Of a DNA stretch of 64,000 bases, positions 53,357-62,013 are shown one piece after another. Position 1 is the stretch's first letter. The number at the start of each line of letters is the position of its first letter. Position numbers and translations under genes: made by a program. The notes under the pieces were generated by a model. That model was not told the DNA's origin and did not search any database. It worked only from the letters and a program-made list of their open reading frames with translations. Origin of the DNA: 630D-37 sp037478835 (GTDB taxonomy: Bacteria; Chloroflexota; Anaerolineae; Anaerolineales; Villigracilaceae); assembly GCA_037478835.1 (NCBI GenBank), contig JBBFLV010000004.1:124001-188000 (forward strand), written 5' to 3'.

Positions 53357-56300
53357 TTAAGATTTCGGGAATCTGCTGATCACATGTGCCGGAGAGGCCG
53401 GGCGATCCATCGCGCCACCTTGATGAACGAAGATCGGGGTGCCTTCGGATGCGTAGCCTAGCTCAAGATAGGCCTGACCGGTGAGATAGCGCTGGCTATC
53501 AATGGCGCAGGAGGTGACCCAGCCGATAATGCGGCCGTTGCCATCGCTGACCGGGTCGCCGTTATGGGCCATGCGCACGCGCGGTTCGTCAAAACGGAAG
53601 CGCACCACCACGCCCTTGCGCTCTTTTTCGCGTGCCACGTAGGCCTCGCGTCCGATGAACCAGGGCTTATAAAGTTTGACATAAGCGCCGAAACCGGCCT
53701 CGGCAACGCCGAGATCGCGCTGTCCCATTTTGCCGGAGCCTTCGCCCATTTCGTGGCCGTAGAGCGGCAATCCGGCCTCGGTGCGTAGGGAATCGCGCGC
53801 GCCGAGTCCGACCGGTTTCAGGCCAAAGGGTTGGCCGACTTGCAGCAGCGCGTTCCAGAATTCAACGGCGCGATCGGGATGGACAAAGAGCTCGAAGCCC
53901 ATTTTCTCGCCGGTATAACCGGTGCGCGAGACGATGAGATCGAAACCGCCGACGACGGCATCGCACAGTTCCGTGCGCTTGAGCTTCAGGATACGGGCAC
54001 GGGTTTCCTCATCGCAGCCGAGCGCCAGCAGAATGTCGCGGCTCTTGGGCCCCTGCAGGGCAATATCCACGCGCATATCGTCCCCTGCTTTTGGATCGCG
54101 CAGGTTGCGGATTTCGGCCTCGTAGCCGTAGACGCGGGCCCATGGGCGGGCATTATCCACGCGCACTTTTCCATCGCGCACCGCCTCGAACCAGGCACGG
54201 TCTTTATCATCGTTGGCGGCATTGACCACGACCAGATAGCGATCCCAGGCGCGGCGATAGACTAGGGTATCGTCGATCACATCGGCATCGGGGGTCAGGA
54301 ATTGGGTGTAGAGCGATTCGCCCGGTTGCAGGTTGCCACAATCGTTGGCGCAGATCGCATCCAGGAACGAAGCGGCATCCCGACCGACGATCTCATACAC
54401 GCCCATGTGGGAGACATCGAAGAGCCCTGCCGCCTGACGGGTGGCCAGATGTTCCTCGACCACCGAGGTATACCAGACCGGCATCTCCCAACCGGCAAAG
54501 GGGATGAGCTTGGCTCCCAGCGCCTTGTGCACTTCGTATAGGCGAGTGCGCTTTAGCGCGCCCTCCTCCGCCTGCCAGGTGAAGGGCGGTTTGGCCGGGC
54601 CGGCCGGTAGGTTGTCTTTTTCGATGCCGATATACCAGGGCTTTTCGTTCCAAGTCGCTTCTCCTTGCGCTTTGGCAGCCGGCGCCGAGGGATTTTCCAT
54701 CACCACAACCGGTCCCGGCAGGCGCTTTTCGCTGCCATCCGGTTGGCCATCTAGGTTGAGCGAGAGATAGCCATCGGAGAGATCGCGTAACCAGGTGGCG
54801 ACGAGGGCGGCCTTATCGAGCGGAAGGCTGAGCTGATAATGATCGGGTCCCAGGCAGGTGACCGTGGCTTCCACCGCTCCCTTGGGCGTGTGAATGCGCG
54901 TCGGGGCGCTCTGCCCTTCTTTGATTGCCGAAAGATCGGCGCTCAGGCTGTAATCCAGGAATTGTCGCACCCGCTTGCCCTTCAGATCGAAGACGCCATT
55001 GGTGACTTTGTCATCCAGGTAATAAAAATGCGGGTAACCGTGGGGCGTGTATTCAAAGTCAATGCCGGCTTTTTCTGCCATCTCGCGCACCTGGAGACGG
55101 GCGTTTTCCAGGGTCTCAAAATCAATTTTGGCTCGGCGCTGTCGCCCTTGGCGAGGAGTATCCACGCTGTGAGGCACACAGGCAAAGAGCACATCGGCGA
55201 TGATGTTGGCCAGCCGGCGCGATTGGGCTTCATCAAACCCGCGTTGGGTGATCCAGGGAGTGCCCAGGCGAATGCCGCTCGGATCGAGGGAATTCTTATC
55301 GCCGGGGATGGTATTGCGGTTGACGACGATGCCTACCAGGTCGAGGATGCGCGCCGCCTGATCCCCGCTCAGCGCAGTGCCATCCGGGCCTTTGATCGTG
55401 GTCACATCCACGTTGAGCATATGGCAGTTCGTCCCTCCGAACGGGATGCGCAGGCCACGTTTGGCCAATTCATCGGCCATGGCCACGGCGTTGCGCACGG
55501 TCTGTTCTTGCAGGCGGCGGAATTGTTCGGTGCGCGCCAGCTTGAAGGTCACGGCCAGCGCGGCGAAAACGTTGACGTGTGGGCCTCCCTGTTCGCCGGG
55601 GAAGACGGCGCGATCAATTTTGCGTGCCAGGGTGGCATCCGTGGTGAGGATGATCGCACCGCGCGGGCCGTCGAGCGTCTTATGGGTGGTCGAAGTGACC
55701 ACGTGAGCATAGCCGATCGGCGAAGGAACAACGCCGGCGGCAACCAATCCACCGATATGGGAAATATCTGCCAATAAGTAAGCGCCTACTTCGTCGGCGA
55801 TCTCACGGAACGTTTTCCAATCCGGCACCCAGGAATAGGAAGAGTAGCCGGCAATGATCATTTTCGGGCGATGTTCCCGTGCCAGGGCGCGTACGGCATC
55901 GTAATCAATGCGTTCGGTGCGCGGATCGACGGTGTAATGCACGGCCTTGTAATACTTTCCGGAACGGTTGACGGACGAACCGTGGGTCAGGTGTCCGCCA
56001 TGGAGCAGGTTCATGCCCATCACCGTATCGCCGGGCTCCAGTAGCGCGTGATAGACGGCGTTGTTGGCCGGGGCGCCGGAAAGCGCCTGAACGTTGACGA
56101 AGATCTGGTCTGCGGTATAACCGTTGGCGGCGAAGGCCTCGGCGCAGCGGCGGCGGGCCAGGGCTTCGATCAGATCGGCGTATTCTACGCCTTTGTAATA
56201 GCGCGGATCGGAATAGCGCCGATAGTGTGCCAGGCGGTTCGGATAGTCAAGGATCTCCTCCTCGCTCATCCAGCGTGTTTCTTCATCCGGATAACCTTCG

Positions 56301-56473
56301 GCATAGATATTCTGGAAGGCAGAGGCCAGTGCTTCGCGCACGGCCAGCGGGGCCTGGCTCTCGGAAGGAATGAGGATCAACTTCCGCGCCTGGCGTTCGG
56401 CCTCGAGCTGGGTCAGCTCATAGACCGCCGCGTCTAATTCAGCAAGCGAACCACGAAAAAGAAAATCGTTCAT
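53357..56473 (-). CDS. Serine hydroxymethyltransferase - aminomethyltransferase (GlyA-GcvT) fusion
   Basis: 1038-residue bifunctional protein. Residues about 10-440 are SHMT: NIYAEGYPDEETRW, LSGAPANNAVYHALL, LADISHIGGLVAAG, PLP lysine in TSTTHKTLDGPRG, and an insertion of about 25 residues after YAEGYP compared with GlyA. Residues about 440-625 are a linker domain with GcvT-like features. Residues about 640-1038 are GcvT: FAGWEMPVWYTSVVEEHLAT, GLFDVSHMG, SRTGYTGEKMGFELFV, LGARDSLRTEAGLPLYGHE. SHMT interconverts serine and glycine with methylene-THF; GcvT makes methylene-THF from the glycine cleavage H-protein. No gcvH or gcvP is nearby. Confidence 0.93.
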   Translation of the reverse strand: MNDFLFRGSLAELDAAVYELTQLEAERQARKLILIPSESQAPLAVREALASAFQNIYAEGYPDEETRWMSEEEILDYPNRLAHYRRYSDPRYYKGVEYADLIEALARRRCAEAFAANGYTADQIFVNVQALSGAPANNAVYHALLEPGDTVMGMNLLHGGHLTHGSSVNRSGKYYKAVHYTVDPRTERIDYDAVRALAREHRPKMIIAGYSSYSWVPDWKTFREIADEVGAYLLADISHIGGLVAAGVVPSPIGYAHVVTSTTHKTLDGPRGAIILTTDATLARKIDRAVFPGEQGGPHVNVFAALAVTFKLARTEQFRRLQEQTVRNAVAMADELAKRGLRIPFGGTNCHMLNVDVTTIKGPDGTALSGDQAARILDLVGIVVNRNTIPGDKNSLDPSGIRLGTPWITQRGFDEAQSRRLANIIADVLFACVPHSVDTPRQGRQRRAKIDFETLENARLQVREMAEKAGIDFEYTPHGYPHFYYLDDKVTNGVFDLKGKRVRQFLDYSLSADLSAIKEGQSAPTRIHTPKGAVEATVTCLGPDHYQLSLPLDKAALVATWLRDLSDGYLSLNLDGQPDGSEKRLPGPVVVMENPSAPAAKAQGEATWNEKPWYIGIEKDNLPAGPAKPPFTWQAEEGALKRTRLYEVHKALGAKLIPFAGWEMPVWYTSVVEEHLATRQAAGLFDVSHMGVYEIVGRDAASFLDAICANDCGNLQPGESLYTQFLTPDADVIDDTLVYRRAWDRYLVVVNAANDDKDRAWFEAVRDGKVRVDNARPWARVYGYEAEIRNLRDPKAGDDMRVDIALQGPKSRDILLALGCDEETRARILKLKRTELCDAVVGGFDLIVSRTGYTGEKMGFELFVHPDRAVEFWNALLQVGQPFGLKPVGLGARDSLRTEAGLPLYGHEMGEGSGKMGQRDLGVAEAGFGAYVKLYKPWFIGREAYVAREKERKGVVVRFRFDEPRVRMAHNGDPVSDGNGRIIGWVTSCAIDSQRYLTGQAYLELGYASEGTPIFVHQGGAMDRPASPAHVISRFPKS

Positions 56474-56544
56474 GGGGAGCTCCTATTTTAGGGAACTTGG
56501 AGGCACGTTTTTGAAAGAGCGAAAGGCCTTGGGAGACCAGGGCA

Positions 56545-56573
56545 ATTGTAGAACGGGAAGGATGGCATGTCAA
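56545..56573 (-). promoter_or_regulatory. Consensus sigma-70 promoter of the glyA-gcvT fusion
   Basis: On the minus strand, TTGACA (56573-56568), 17-base spacer, TACAAT (56550-56545). The predicted leader is about 65 bases, too short for a glycine riboswitch. Confidence 0.75.
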
Positions 56574-56579
56574 GGACAA

Positions 56580-56990
56580 GTTGTAGGACAATTGCTCTGC
56601 GTTTTTTCCTGTAAGGCAAATATCCCCGGCCATCCGGATGGTCGTTTGCCGCATAGCATCCGAGTTGTCGAGCGTAGGGAACGACTTCAGACATCCTCGC
56701 GTTACGACAATCCGCAACATCCGGCAAAAAACGTAGCACAGGATTCATCCTGGCACAAAAATCATAGCATAAACTTTGCACTTTTTAAATAGTTCTGGCC
56801 GTACAGTCCCGCGGTTTTGTGCGCAGCACGGAGATTTTCGCGCCAGGCGGTGCACAAGATGGAACCTTGTGCTACGGGGTTGCCGGGACTCGCTCTCAAC
56901 CCGAAACAGCAAACCTGGATACCCCATGCCGAGTATCATGTCATTGGCGGGCTCGCGCTTAAGACGATGAAAAGCCCTAAGTGGCTTTTC
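56580..56990. other. Gene-free stretch with nested inverted repeats
   Basis: No convincing reading frame. It contains a hairpin at 56615-56650 around the palindrome CCATCCGGATGG, and two oppositely oriented copies of a palindromic repeat: GTAGCACAGG...CATCCTGGCAC at 56733-56756 and, reversed, GCACAAG...CTTGTGCTAC at 56852-56875. Outer 9-bp arms (56732-56740 and 56868-56876) and inner 8-bp arms (56753-56760 and 56815-56822) are perfect. Confidence 0.6.
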
Positions 56991-56993
56991 GGC

Positions 56994-57022
56994 TTGACAA
57001 AATCCATCCCCATGTTTATAAT
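56994..57022 (+). promoter_or_regulatory. Perfect-consensus promoter of the Fur-family regulator operon
   Basis: TTGACA (56994-56999), 17-base spacer, TATAAT (57017-57022). The operator palindrome overlaps the -10 hexamer. Confidence 0.85.
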
Positions 57023-57044
57023 GATTACAGAATAATAATCATTA
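57019..57044 (+). promoter_or_regulatory. Fur/PerR-type operator palindrome
   Basis: Perfect 9-bp inverted repeat TAATGATTA-N8-TAATCATTA overlapping the -10 element and the expected transcription start. The pattern matches AT-rich Fur-superfamily boxes and implies autoregulation of the downstream regulator and metal ATPase. Confidence 0.75.
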
Positions 57045-57055
57045 CAAGGAGTTTT

Positions 57056-57523
57056 ATGCCCTCTGCCGATCTCCTGATCCAATCCCTCAAACAGGCCGGT
57101 TTGCGGCTGACGCCGCAGCGACTGGCCATTTGCCGTTTGCTGGCTGGCACGGATACCCATCCGACCGCACTTCAGATTTACCAGGCGCTCAAACCACAGT
57201 ATCCCTCGCTTTCGGTGGCGACGGTCTATAACACGTTGGAGGTGCTGGTAGCCCTAGGGGTGGTGAATGCGCTGGGGCACGCCGGAGATGATGAAGTGCA
57301 TTACGATGCCGATACCGAGCCTCACGTCAACCTGGCTTGTGTCTCCTGTCACAAGATCGTAGATGTCTCTTCCGAATACGTGCGCCATCTGGATGGGGAG
57401 GTTTCTCAGAATAGCGGCTTTAAGATTCTGGGAGCACGGGTGTTGTACTACGGTCTTTGCCCGGAATGCCAGGAACGGGGCGTAAAACCTTTATCGTCGC
57501 TTCCTGCGACATTGCAGCTCTAA
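57056..57523 (+). CDS. Fur-family metalloregulator, probably PerR-like
   Basis: 155-residue DNA-binding repressor. Winged helix: GLRLTPQRLAICRLLAG and PSLSVATVYNTLEVLVALG. Metal ligands: HYDADTEPHVNLAC, and structural zinc cysteines in CVSC and CPEC. The PHVN form (second His replaced by Asn) is commoner in PerR-like than in Fur proteins, from memory. ATG 57056 has AAGGAG upstream. A perfect promoter with a palindromic operator precedes it and a P1B-4 ATPase follows after 24 bases, so it likely regulates metal efflux. Zur or Fur remain possible. Confidence 0.85.
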   Translation: MPSADLLIQSLKQAGLRLTPQRLAICRLLAGTDTHPTALQIYQALKPQYPSLSVATVYNTLEVLVALGVVNALGHAGDDEVHYDADTEPHVNLACVSCHKIVDVSSEYVRHLDGEVSQNSGFKILGARVLYYGLCPECQERGVKPLSSLPATLQL

Positions 57524-57547
57524 CCTTTTTCGGGAGGTAAAGCCACG

Positions 57548-59917
57548 ATGGACGGCAAAATTCAATTTTCTTTGCCCCCTGCTGAATCGCGCTGTACGGA
57601 TATCCTGATCGATCTCTTGCGGGGGTATCAAGGTGTTCAGGATGTTGAATTTGATTTGAATAGTGGGAATCTGAAGGTGAGCTACGACCCGCGCTTGCTT
57701 TCGCCCGAGCGTGCACTGCAGCTTGTGCGTCAATCGGCACAGGAAGCAACCCAACGGGTACTGCACTGCATGACCAAACAGGAAGCTGGATTGGAAGCCT
57801 GTGCTTATTGTACCTTGGAGATGAATCAGGCACTTTTGCAACAATACCGCTCCGCAGCGACGTTGCCCCAAGCGATCTTTCAGGATGGTGTAATGATGGC
57901 CTCTCTGCAGCGTGGCAATAGCGCTGCGATGGAGATGGCAACCGCAGAAGCCATCCCGCTTCCTGAGCCACGAGAAGCGGAAGAGACCCGTCCGCTTTTG
58001 CCACCGGAAAAGGTGGAGCTGCTCTTTACGATCCTGACCGCTTTCTTCGGATTGGCCGCGTGGCTCGGCTCCAGGATCGGAGTGCCGGACTGGGGTGTTG
58101 CTGTTTTATATACGCTTTCGTATTTCTTTGGCGGCTATTTCGGTCTGTTGGCCAGCATCGAAGCCCTCAAAGAAAGGGTGTTGAACGTGGACTTGCTGAT
58201 GATCCTGGCGGCGCTGGGGGCGGCCTTCATTGGATCGCCGGCAGAGGGGGCCACCCTTCTTTTCCTTTTTTCGCTTTCTAATGCTCTCCAGGCCTATGCC
58301 ATGGATCGTAGCCGCAAGGCGATCCAGAAATTGCTCGATCTACGTCCGGCAGTGGCCACGGTGCGACGCGGTTCGCGCCTGGAAACTGTGCCGGTGGAGA
58401 AATTGCGCCTTGGGGATGTGGTAGTTGTGCGTCCCGGGGAGCGCTTCCCGATCGATGGGGAGGTGATCCGCGGAGAATCCGATGTCAACCAGGCGACGAT
58501 CACCGGCGAAAGTGTGCCTGTGCATAAAGCGCCGGGGGATGCGGTCTTCGCCGCGACGCTCAACGGCTCTGGATCGTTAGAGATCCGCGTCACGCGTCTG
58601 GCGCAGGATACGACGCTGGCACGGATCGTGCGGCTCGTCGAAGAAGCACAGGCGACCAAGGCCAATACGCAACGGGCGCTGGACACTTTTGAGCAGTACT
58701 ATGCCTACTTTGTGCTCGGTGCGGCGGTGCTTTTGATCTTGGTCCCTTGGTTACTGCTGGGTGAATCCTTCCAGCCGACGTTTTACCGCGCCATGACTTG
58801 GCTGGTTGTCGCTTCACCGTGTGCGCTGGTGATCTCAACGCCGGCCAGCATCCTGAGTGCCATCGCCAACGCAGCGCGCAACGGTGTGCTGTTCAAGGGA
58901 GGCGTGCATCTGGAGAAAACGGCGGAGTTGAAAGTCGTGGCCTTTGATAAGACCGGCACCCTCACCACCGGTCAGCCAACCTTGCAGATGATCGATGCAC
59001 TGAACGGTGACGAGAACGGGCTGTTGCGCCTGGCCGCGGCGGTGGAATCGCGTTCGGAACATCCCCTGGCCCGGGCTGTGGTGGCAGCGGCGCAGCAGCG
59101 TGGACTGGACGTGCCGCAGGCGCACGCCTTTCGGGCGATCGCCGGCCAGGGCGTGGAAGGGCGCGTGGAGTGGGGGCAGGCCGATCCGCTGATCTGGATC
59201 GGTGGGGAGCGCCTGTTCCATGAGCGCGGCATTCCCATTCCGAAAGCGTTGCAGGAGAAAGCGCGCGATTGGGAAGAGAAAGGACAGACGGTGATGTTCG
59301 TCTACTGTGCCGAAGCCGAGGGCGCGGATTGTCCTCAAGGGTTTCTCGGCCTGCTGGCAATCGCCGATGAATTGCGTGAGGATGCCGTGGCCATGATTCG
59401 AGGCTTGAAGGCGATCGGCATTGAACGCGTGGTGATGTTGACCGGTGATAACCCACGCGTGGCCGCTCAAATTGCCGCTCGCGCCGGTGTGGATGAGTTC
59501 CATGCCGGACTGTTGCCGGAGGATAAAGTGACCATTTTGCGCCAGCTTCGTCAGCGCTATGGGCCGATTGCGATGGTGGGGGATGGCATTAACGATGCTC
59601 CCTCGTTGGCAGCAGCCGATATCGGCATTGCGATGGGCGGTGCCGGGACCGATGTGGCCATCGAGACGGCGGATGTGGTGCTGATGGCAAACGATCTGCG
59701 CAAAATTCCCTTTGCCGTTCAACTGGCACGTCAGGCCAAGCGCATTGTGCGCCAGAACCTGACCTTTGCGCTGGCCGTGATCGTGGTGCTGGTCGCTTCG
59801 GCGTTTGGCCTGCACCTGCCTTTGCCCTTGGGCGTGGTAGGGCATGAGGGAAGCACGGTGATCGTCGTGCTGAACGGGCTGCGTTTGCTGGGCTATCGCG
59901 GCCGGGTTGCGCTATGA
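57548..59917 (+). CDS. P1B-4-type heavy-metal efflux ATPase
   Basis: 789-residue cation-pumping ATPase in the cytoplasmic membrane. The intramembrane motif is SPCALV (not CPC), and the last helix has HEGST, the pair that marks subgroup P1B-4 (Co/Zn/Fe exporters such as CtpD, CoaT, PfeT). Actuator TGES, phosphorylation DKTGTLT, HP motif SEHPLARAV, and GDGINDAPSLAAADIGIAMG are intact. The N-terminal domain resembles an HMA fold without the CxxC site; CAYC near residue 85 is a possible metal site. With a PerR-like regulator upstream, iron export is my favoured reading. Ends convergently, overlapping the peptidase gene by 6 bases. Confidence 0.9.
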   Translation: MDGKIQFSLPPAESRCTDILIDLLRGYQGVQDVEFDLNSGNLKVSYDPRLLSPERALQLVRQSAQEATQRVLHCMTKQEAGLEACAYCTLEMNQALLQQYRSAATLPQAIFQDGVMMASLQRGNSAAMEMATAEAIPLPEPREAEETRPLLPPEKVELLFTILTAFFGLAAWLGSRIGVPDWGVAVLYTLSYFFGGYFGLLASIEALKERVLNVDLLMILAALGAAFIGSPAEGATLLFLFSLSNALQAYAMDRSRKAIQKLLDLRPAVATVRRGSRLETVPVEKLRLGDVVVVRPGERFPIDGEVIRGESDVNQATITGESVPVHKAPGDAVFAATLNGSGSLEIRVTRLAQDTTLARIVRLVEEAQATKANTQRALDTFEQYYAYFVLGAAVLLILVPWLLLGESFQPTFYRAMTWLVVASPCALVISTPASILSAIANAARNGVLFKGGVHLEKTAELKVVAFDKTGTLTTGQPTLQMIDALNGDENGLLRLAAAVESRSEHPLARAVVAAAQQRGLDVPQAHAFRAIAGQGVEGRVEWGQADPLIWIGGERLFHERGIPIPKALQEKARDWEEKGQTVMFVYCAEAEGADCPQGFLGLLAIADELREDAVAMIRGLKAIGIERVVMLTGDNPRVAAQIAARAGVDEFHAGLLPEDKVTILRQLRQRYGPIAMVGDGINDAPSLAAADIGIAMGGAGTDVAIETADVVLMANDLRKIPFAVQLARQAKRIVRQNLTFALAVIVVLVASAFGLHLPLPLGVVGHEGSTVIVVLNGLRLLGYRGRVAL

Positions 59918-61006
59918 GCGAAGGCGGGTGACGAATTCAAAGAGTTGTTCCATGCCCTGCTGGATCGGCGGAATCTCGATGAATTCCTGCAGGGTGTGGG
60001 CTTGACCGCCGCGGGTGATACCCAGCACCAAAGCCGGATAGCCACGGCTGAGGGGAATATTGGCGTCGGTCGAGCCGGCGGTAAGAGTTGGTTCAATCCC
60101 CTGGTGCAGCAGGCATTCTTTGGCCAGTTGGATCAGGGGATGCTGTGGTGAGATTTCGCCGGCTGGCCGTTCTCCAAGGTTTTGGATTTCGAGGTTCACC
60201 TGAGGGGCGCGGAAGCGCTCAACGGTCGAAAGGACCTGTTCCCAGAGCGCTTGCAGGGTGCTTTCGCTTTCGGAGCGCAGATCGAGCTCCAGCCAGGCTT
60301 CTGAAGCGATGACGTTGATCCCGCGTCCGCCGCCTATGCGGCCGATGTTCAGGGTGGTGCGCGGTTGCGCGGGGAGGGGAAGGGAACTCAGCGCGGCGAT
60401 GATCTGACCTAAGATGTGAACGGCTGAAGGCACTTCGGGATTGCTCCAGGGATGGCCGCCGGGGGTCTGAACCTCTAGACGATAGCGACGCACGCCGATG
60501 CCGCGGTGGTAGATATAGCCCAGCGCCAAGCCTTCGAGCACCAAGTAGCCGCTCACCGCTCCACCGAAGCGTTCGACCACCGCTTTCATGCCGCGCAGGT
60601 TCCCCAGACCTTCTTCACCGCTGTTGGCGATCAACCATAGATCGAAGGGAAGGTGCACCCGGCGCTCACGCAACATCCAGATCAGCCCAAAGAGGGCGGC
60701 AACGCCCAGGGCGTTGTCACCCAGCCCGGGTCCATATAGCCGATCCGCTTCGCTCCGGCAGCGCAGATCCGTTTCGGCGGGGAAGACGGTATCGATGTGG
60801 GCCGTTACGATCAGGGGCGGAGCCGTCTTTTCTTTTGATCGAATACAACCGTAAACGTTCGGCAGATCGTCCATAAAAGCTTCCAGCCCCTCGCGGCGCA
60901 TTTGCTCGAAAACGAAGCGTGCCCGTTCTGCTTCGCCAAAGGGCGGTGCCGGAATTTGCTGGATTTTTTGAGTCAATTCGAGCAGGGTGGGCAGCAGATC
61001 GGTCAT
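59912..61006 (-). CDS. M20-family metallopeptidase
   Basis: 364-residue zinc-dependent aminoacylase/peptidase. Metal ligands: VTAHIDTVFP (His-x-Asp), YGPGLGDNALGV (Asp), ANSGEEGLGN (catalytic Glu and metal Glu), LEGLALG and the C-terminal QAHTLQEFIEI (His). The dimerisation domain contains GGHPWSNPEVPSAVH. Substrate unknown; tripeptidase T-like or carboxypeptidase-like. ATG 61006 overlaps the upstream PfkB stop by four bases. Confidence 0.88.
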   Translation of the reverse strand: MTDLLPTLLELTQKIQQIPAPPFGEAERARFVFEQMRREGLEAFMDDLPNVYGCIRSKEKTAPPLIVTAHIDTVFPAETDLRCRSEADRLYGPGLGDNALGVAALFGLIWMLRERRVHLPFDLWLIANSGEEGLGNLRGMKAVVERFGGAVSGYLVLEGLALGYIYHRGIGVRRYRLEVQTPGGHPWSNPEVPSAVHILGQIIAALSSLPLPAQPRTTLNIGRIGGGRGINVIASEAWLELDLRSESESTLQALWEQVLSTVERFRAPQVNLEIQNLGERPAGEISPQHPLIQLAKECLLHQGIEPTLTAGSTDANIPLSRGYPALVLGITRGGQAHTLQEFIEIPPIQQGMEQLFEFVTRLRS

Positions 61007-61998
61007 AGGGGATGTGCTAGGAGGGCGAGATATTCGAGGCGGGAGCGCGCTAGCTCGGGGAGCACGTCCCAGCAGTAGAAAGGATCGAGGCTTTCGCTTT
61101 TGAAAGCGGCCGAGATGGCTCCATGGAGCACGGCTTGGAGCAGGCTGGAAGTCTGCAGAAGGCCGGCCAGAAAACCACCACCAAAGGCCTCTTCTACTCC
61201 GATCGGGTAGCCGCGTGCCGGATAGGCCGGAATCTCCCAGCGCTCGTTTGAGGGCGCAGAATAGAGCAGGCAGCGCCGGCTGGGTAGGTGGATGACGATG
61301 TGAGGCACGATGCTGCTTAGCTGTGCGGCCATTTCCCAAAGGTCATCGCTTTTGCCCCAAAAGAGGATGCGCAGGTCGTTTTCGTGGATCAACAGAGCCT
61401 CCAGGCCTTCGAGAAGGGGCAATTTCTGGGCATGAGCCGGGGAGGTGCTTTGCAATTTTGGGAAGGTAGCGACCAGGCGCCTGACCCCGTGGGTATACAG
61501 GTAGGCGATCCATTCGCGCAAGTTTTCCGGCGGCATGGCGCAAAGGTAGGCGGCTGCGGCCATCTGAAAGGAGGGTGGCAACGGGAAGGGTGAGAAACCT
61601 TGCAACGAGAGAGAGGCATCTTTTTCCGCTTGGTAGCCGAGCAGGGCGCTGGGGAAGGGGATGCCATGCCGCAGACAGGCCTGGACAAGCGGAAAACCCG
61701 GACGCACTTCGGCATCGTAGCTATAGACGGCGCGCTGTTCCAGCGGTTGATCGAGTACACGTAGCCCATTGAGCGATAGGCCATGTTTGTGGAGCAAGTC
61801 TTTGTGGGCGCTTGGGTAGTCCTGGCCGATCTCGGCAACGATTTCCAGCGCTTTTTCCCAGATCACGGCGCCGGCAGCGGCAGCAAGGGCGCGTCCGCCG
61901 GGAAGGTCAAGACGGGCGGGTTCATCGGGATAGAAAATAAAGTCACGGGTGAGCGAGCCGATCAGCAAAAGGCGCGGCGGATGAGAAAGTTGCGTCAT
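61003..61998 (-). CDS. PfkB-family sugar-kinase-like protein, probably degenerate
   Basis: 331 residues with the PfkB N-terminal signature (LLLIGSLTRDFIFYP, LPGGRALAAAAGA) and the C-terminal region YPIGVEEAFGGGFLAGLL. The normal motif DTTGAGDAFxGGFL, holding the anion hole and the catalytic Asp, is altered: GAGD reads GVEE, so kinase activity is uncertain. Co-transcribed with the M20 peptidase (4-base overlap) and downstream of the histidine kinase gene by 15 bases. Confidence 0.75.
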   Translation of the reverse strand: MTQLSHPPRLLLIGSLTRDFIFYPDEPARLDLPGGRALAAAAGAVIWEKALEIVAEIGQDYPSAHKDLLHKHGLSLNGLRVLDQPLEQRAVYSYDAEVRPGFPLVQACLRHGIPFPSALLGYQAEKDASLSLQGFSPFPLPPSFQMAAAAYLCAMPPENLREWIAYLYTHGVRRLVATFPKLQSTSPAHAQKLPLLEGLEALLIHENDLRILFWGKSDDLWEMAAQLSSIVPHIVIHLPSRRCLLYSAPSNERWEIPAYPARGYPIGVEEAFGGGFLAGLLQTSSLLQAVLHGAISAAFKSESLDPFYCWDVLPELARSRLEYLALLAHPL

Positions 61999-62013
61999 GT
62001 TTCCAAAGTCGTT

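Noticed and set aside
56474..56560. Glycine riboswitch before the GlyA-GcvT fusion
   Set aside because: The strong promoter leaves a leader of only about 65 bases and no glycine aptamer motif is visible.
56776..57035. Short plus-strand frames before the Fur-family gene
   Set aside because: They cover inverted repeats and the consensus promoter, and the peptides look random.
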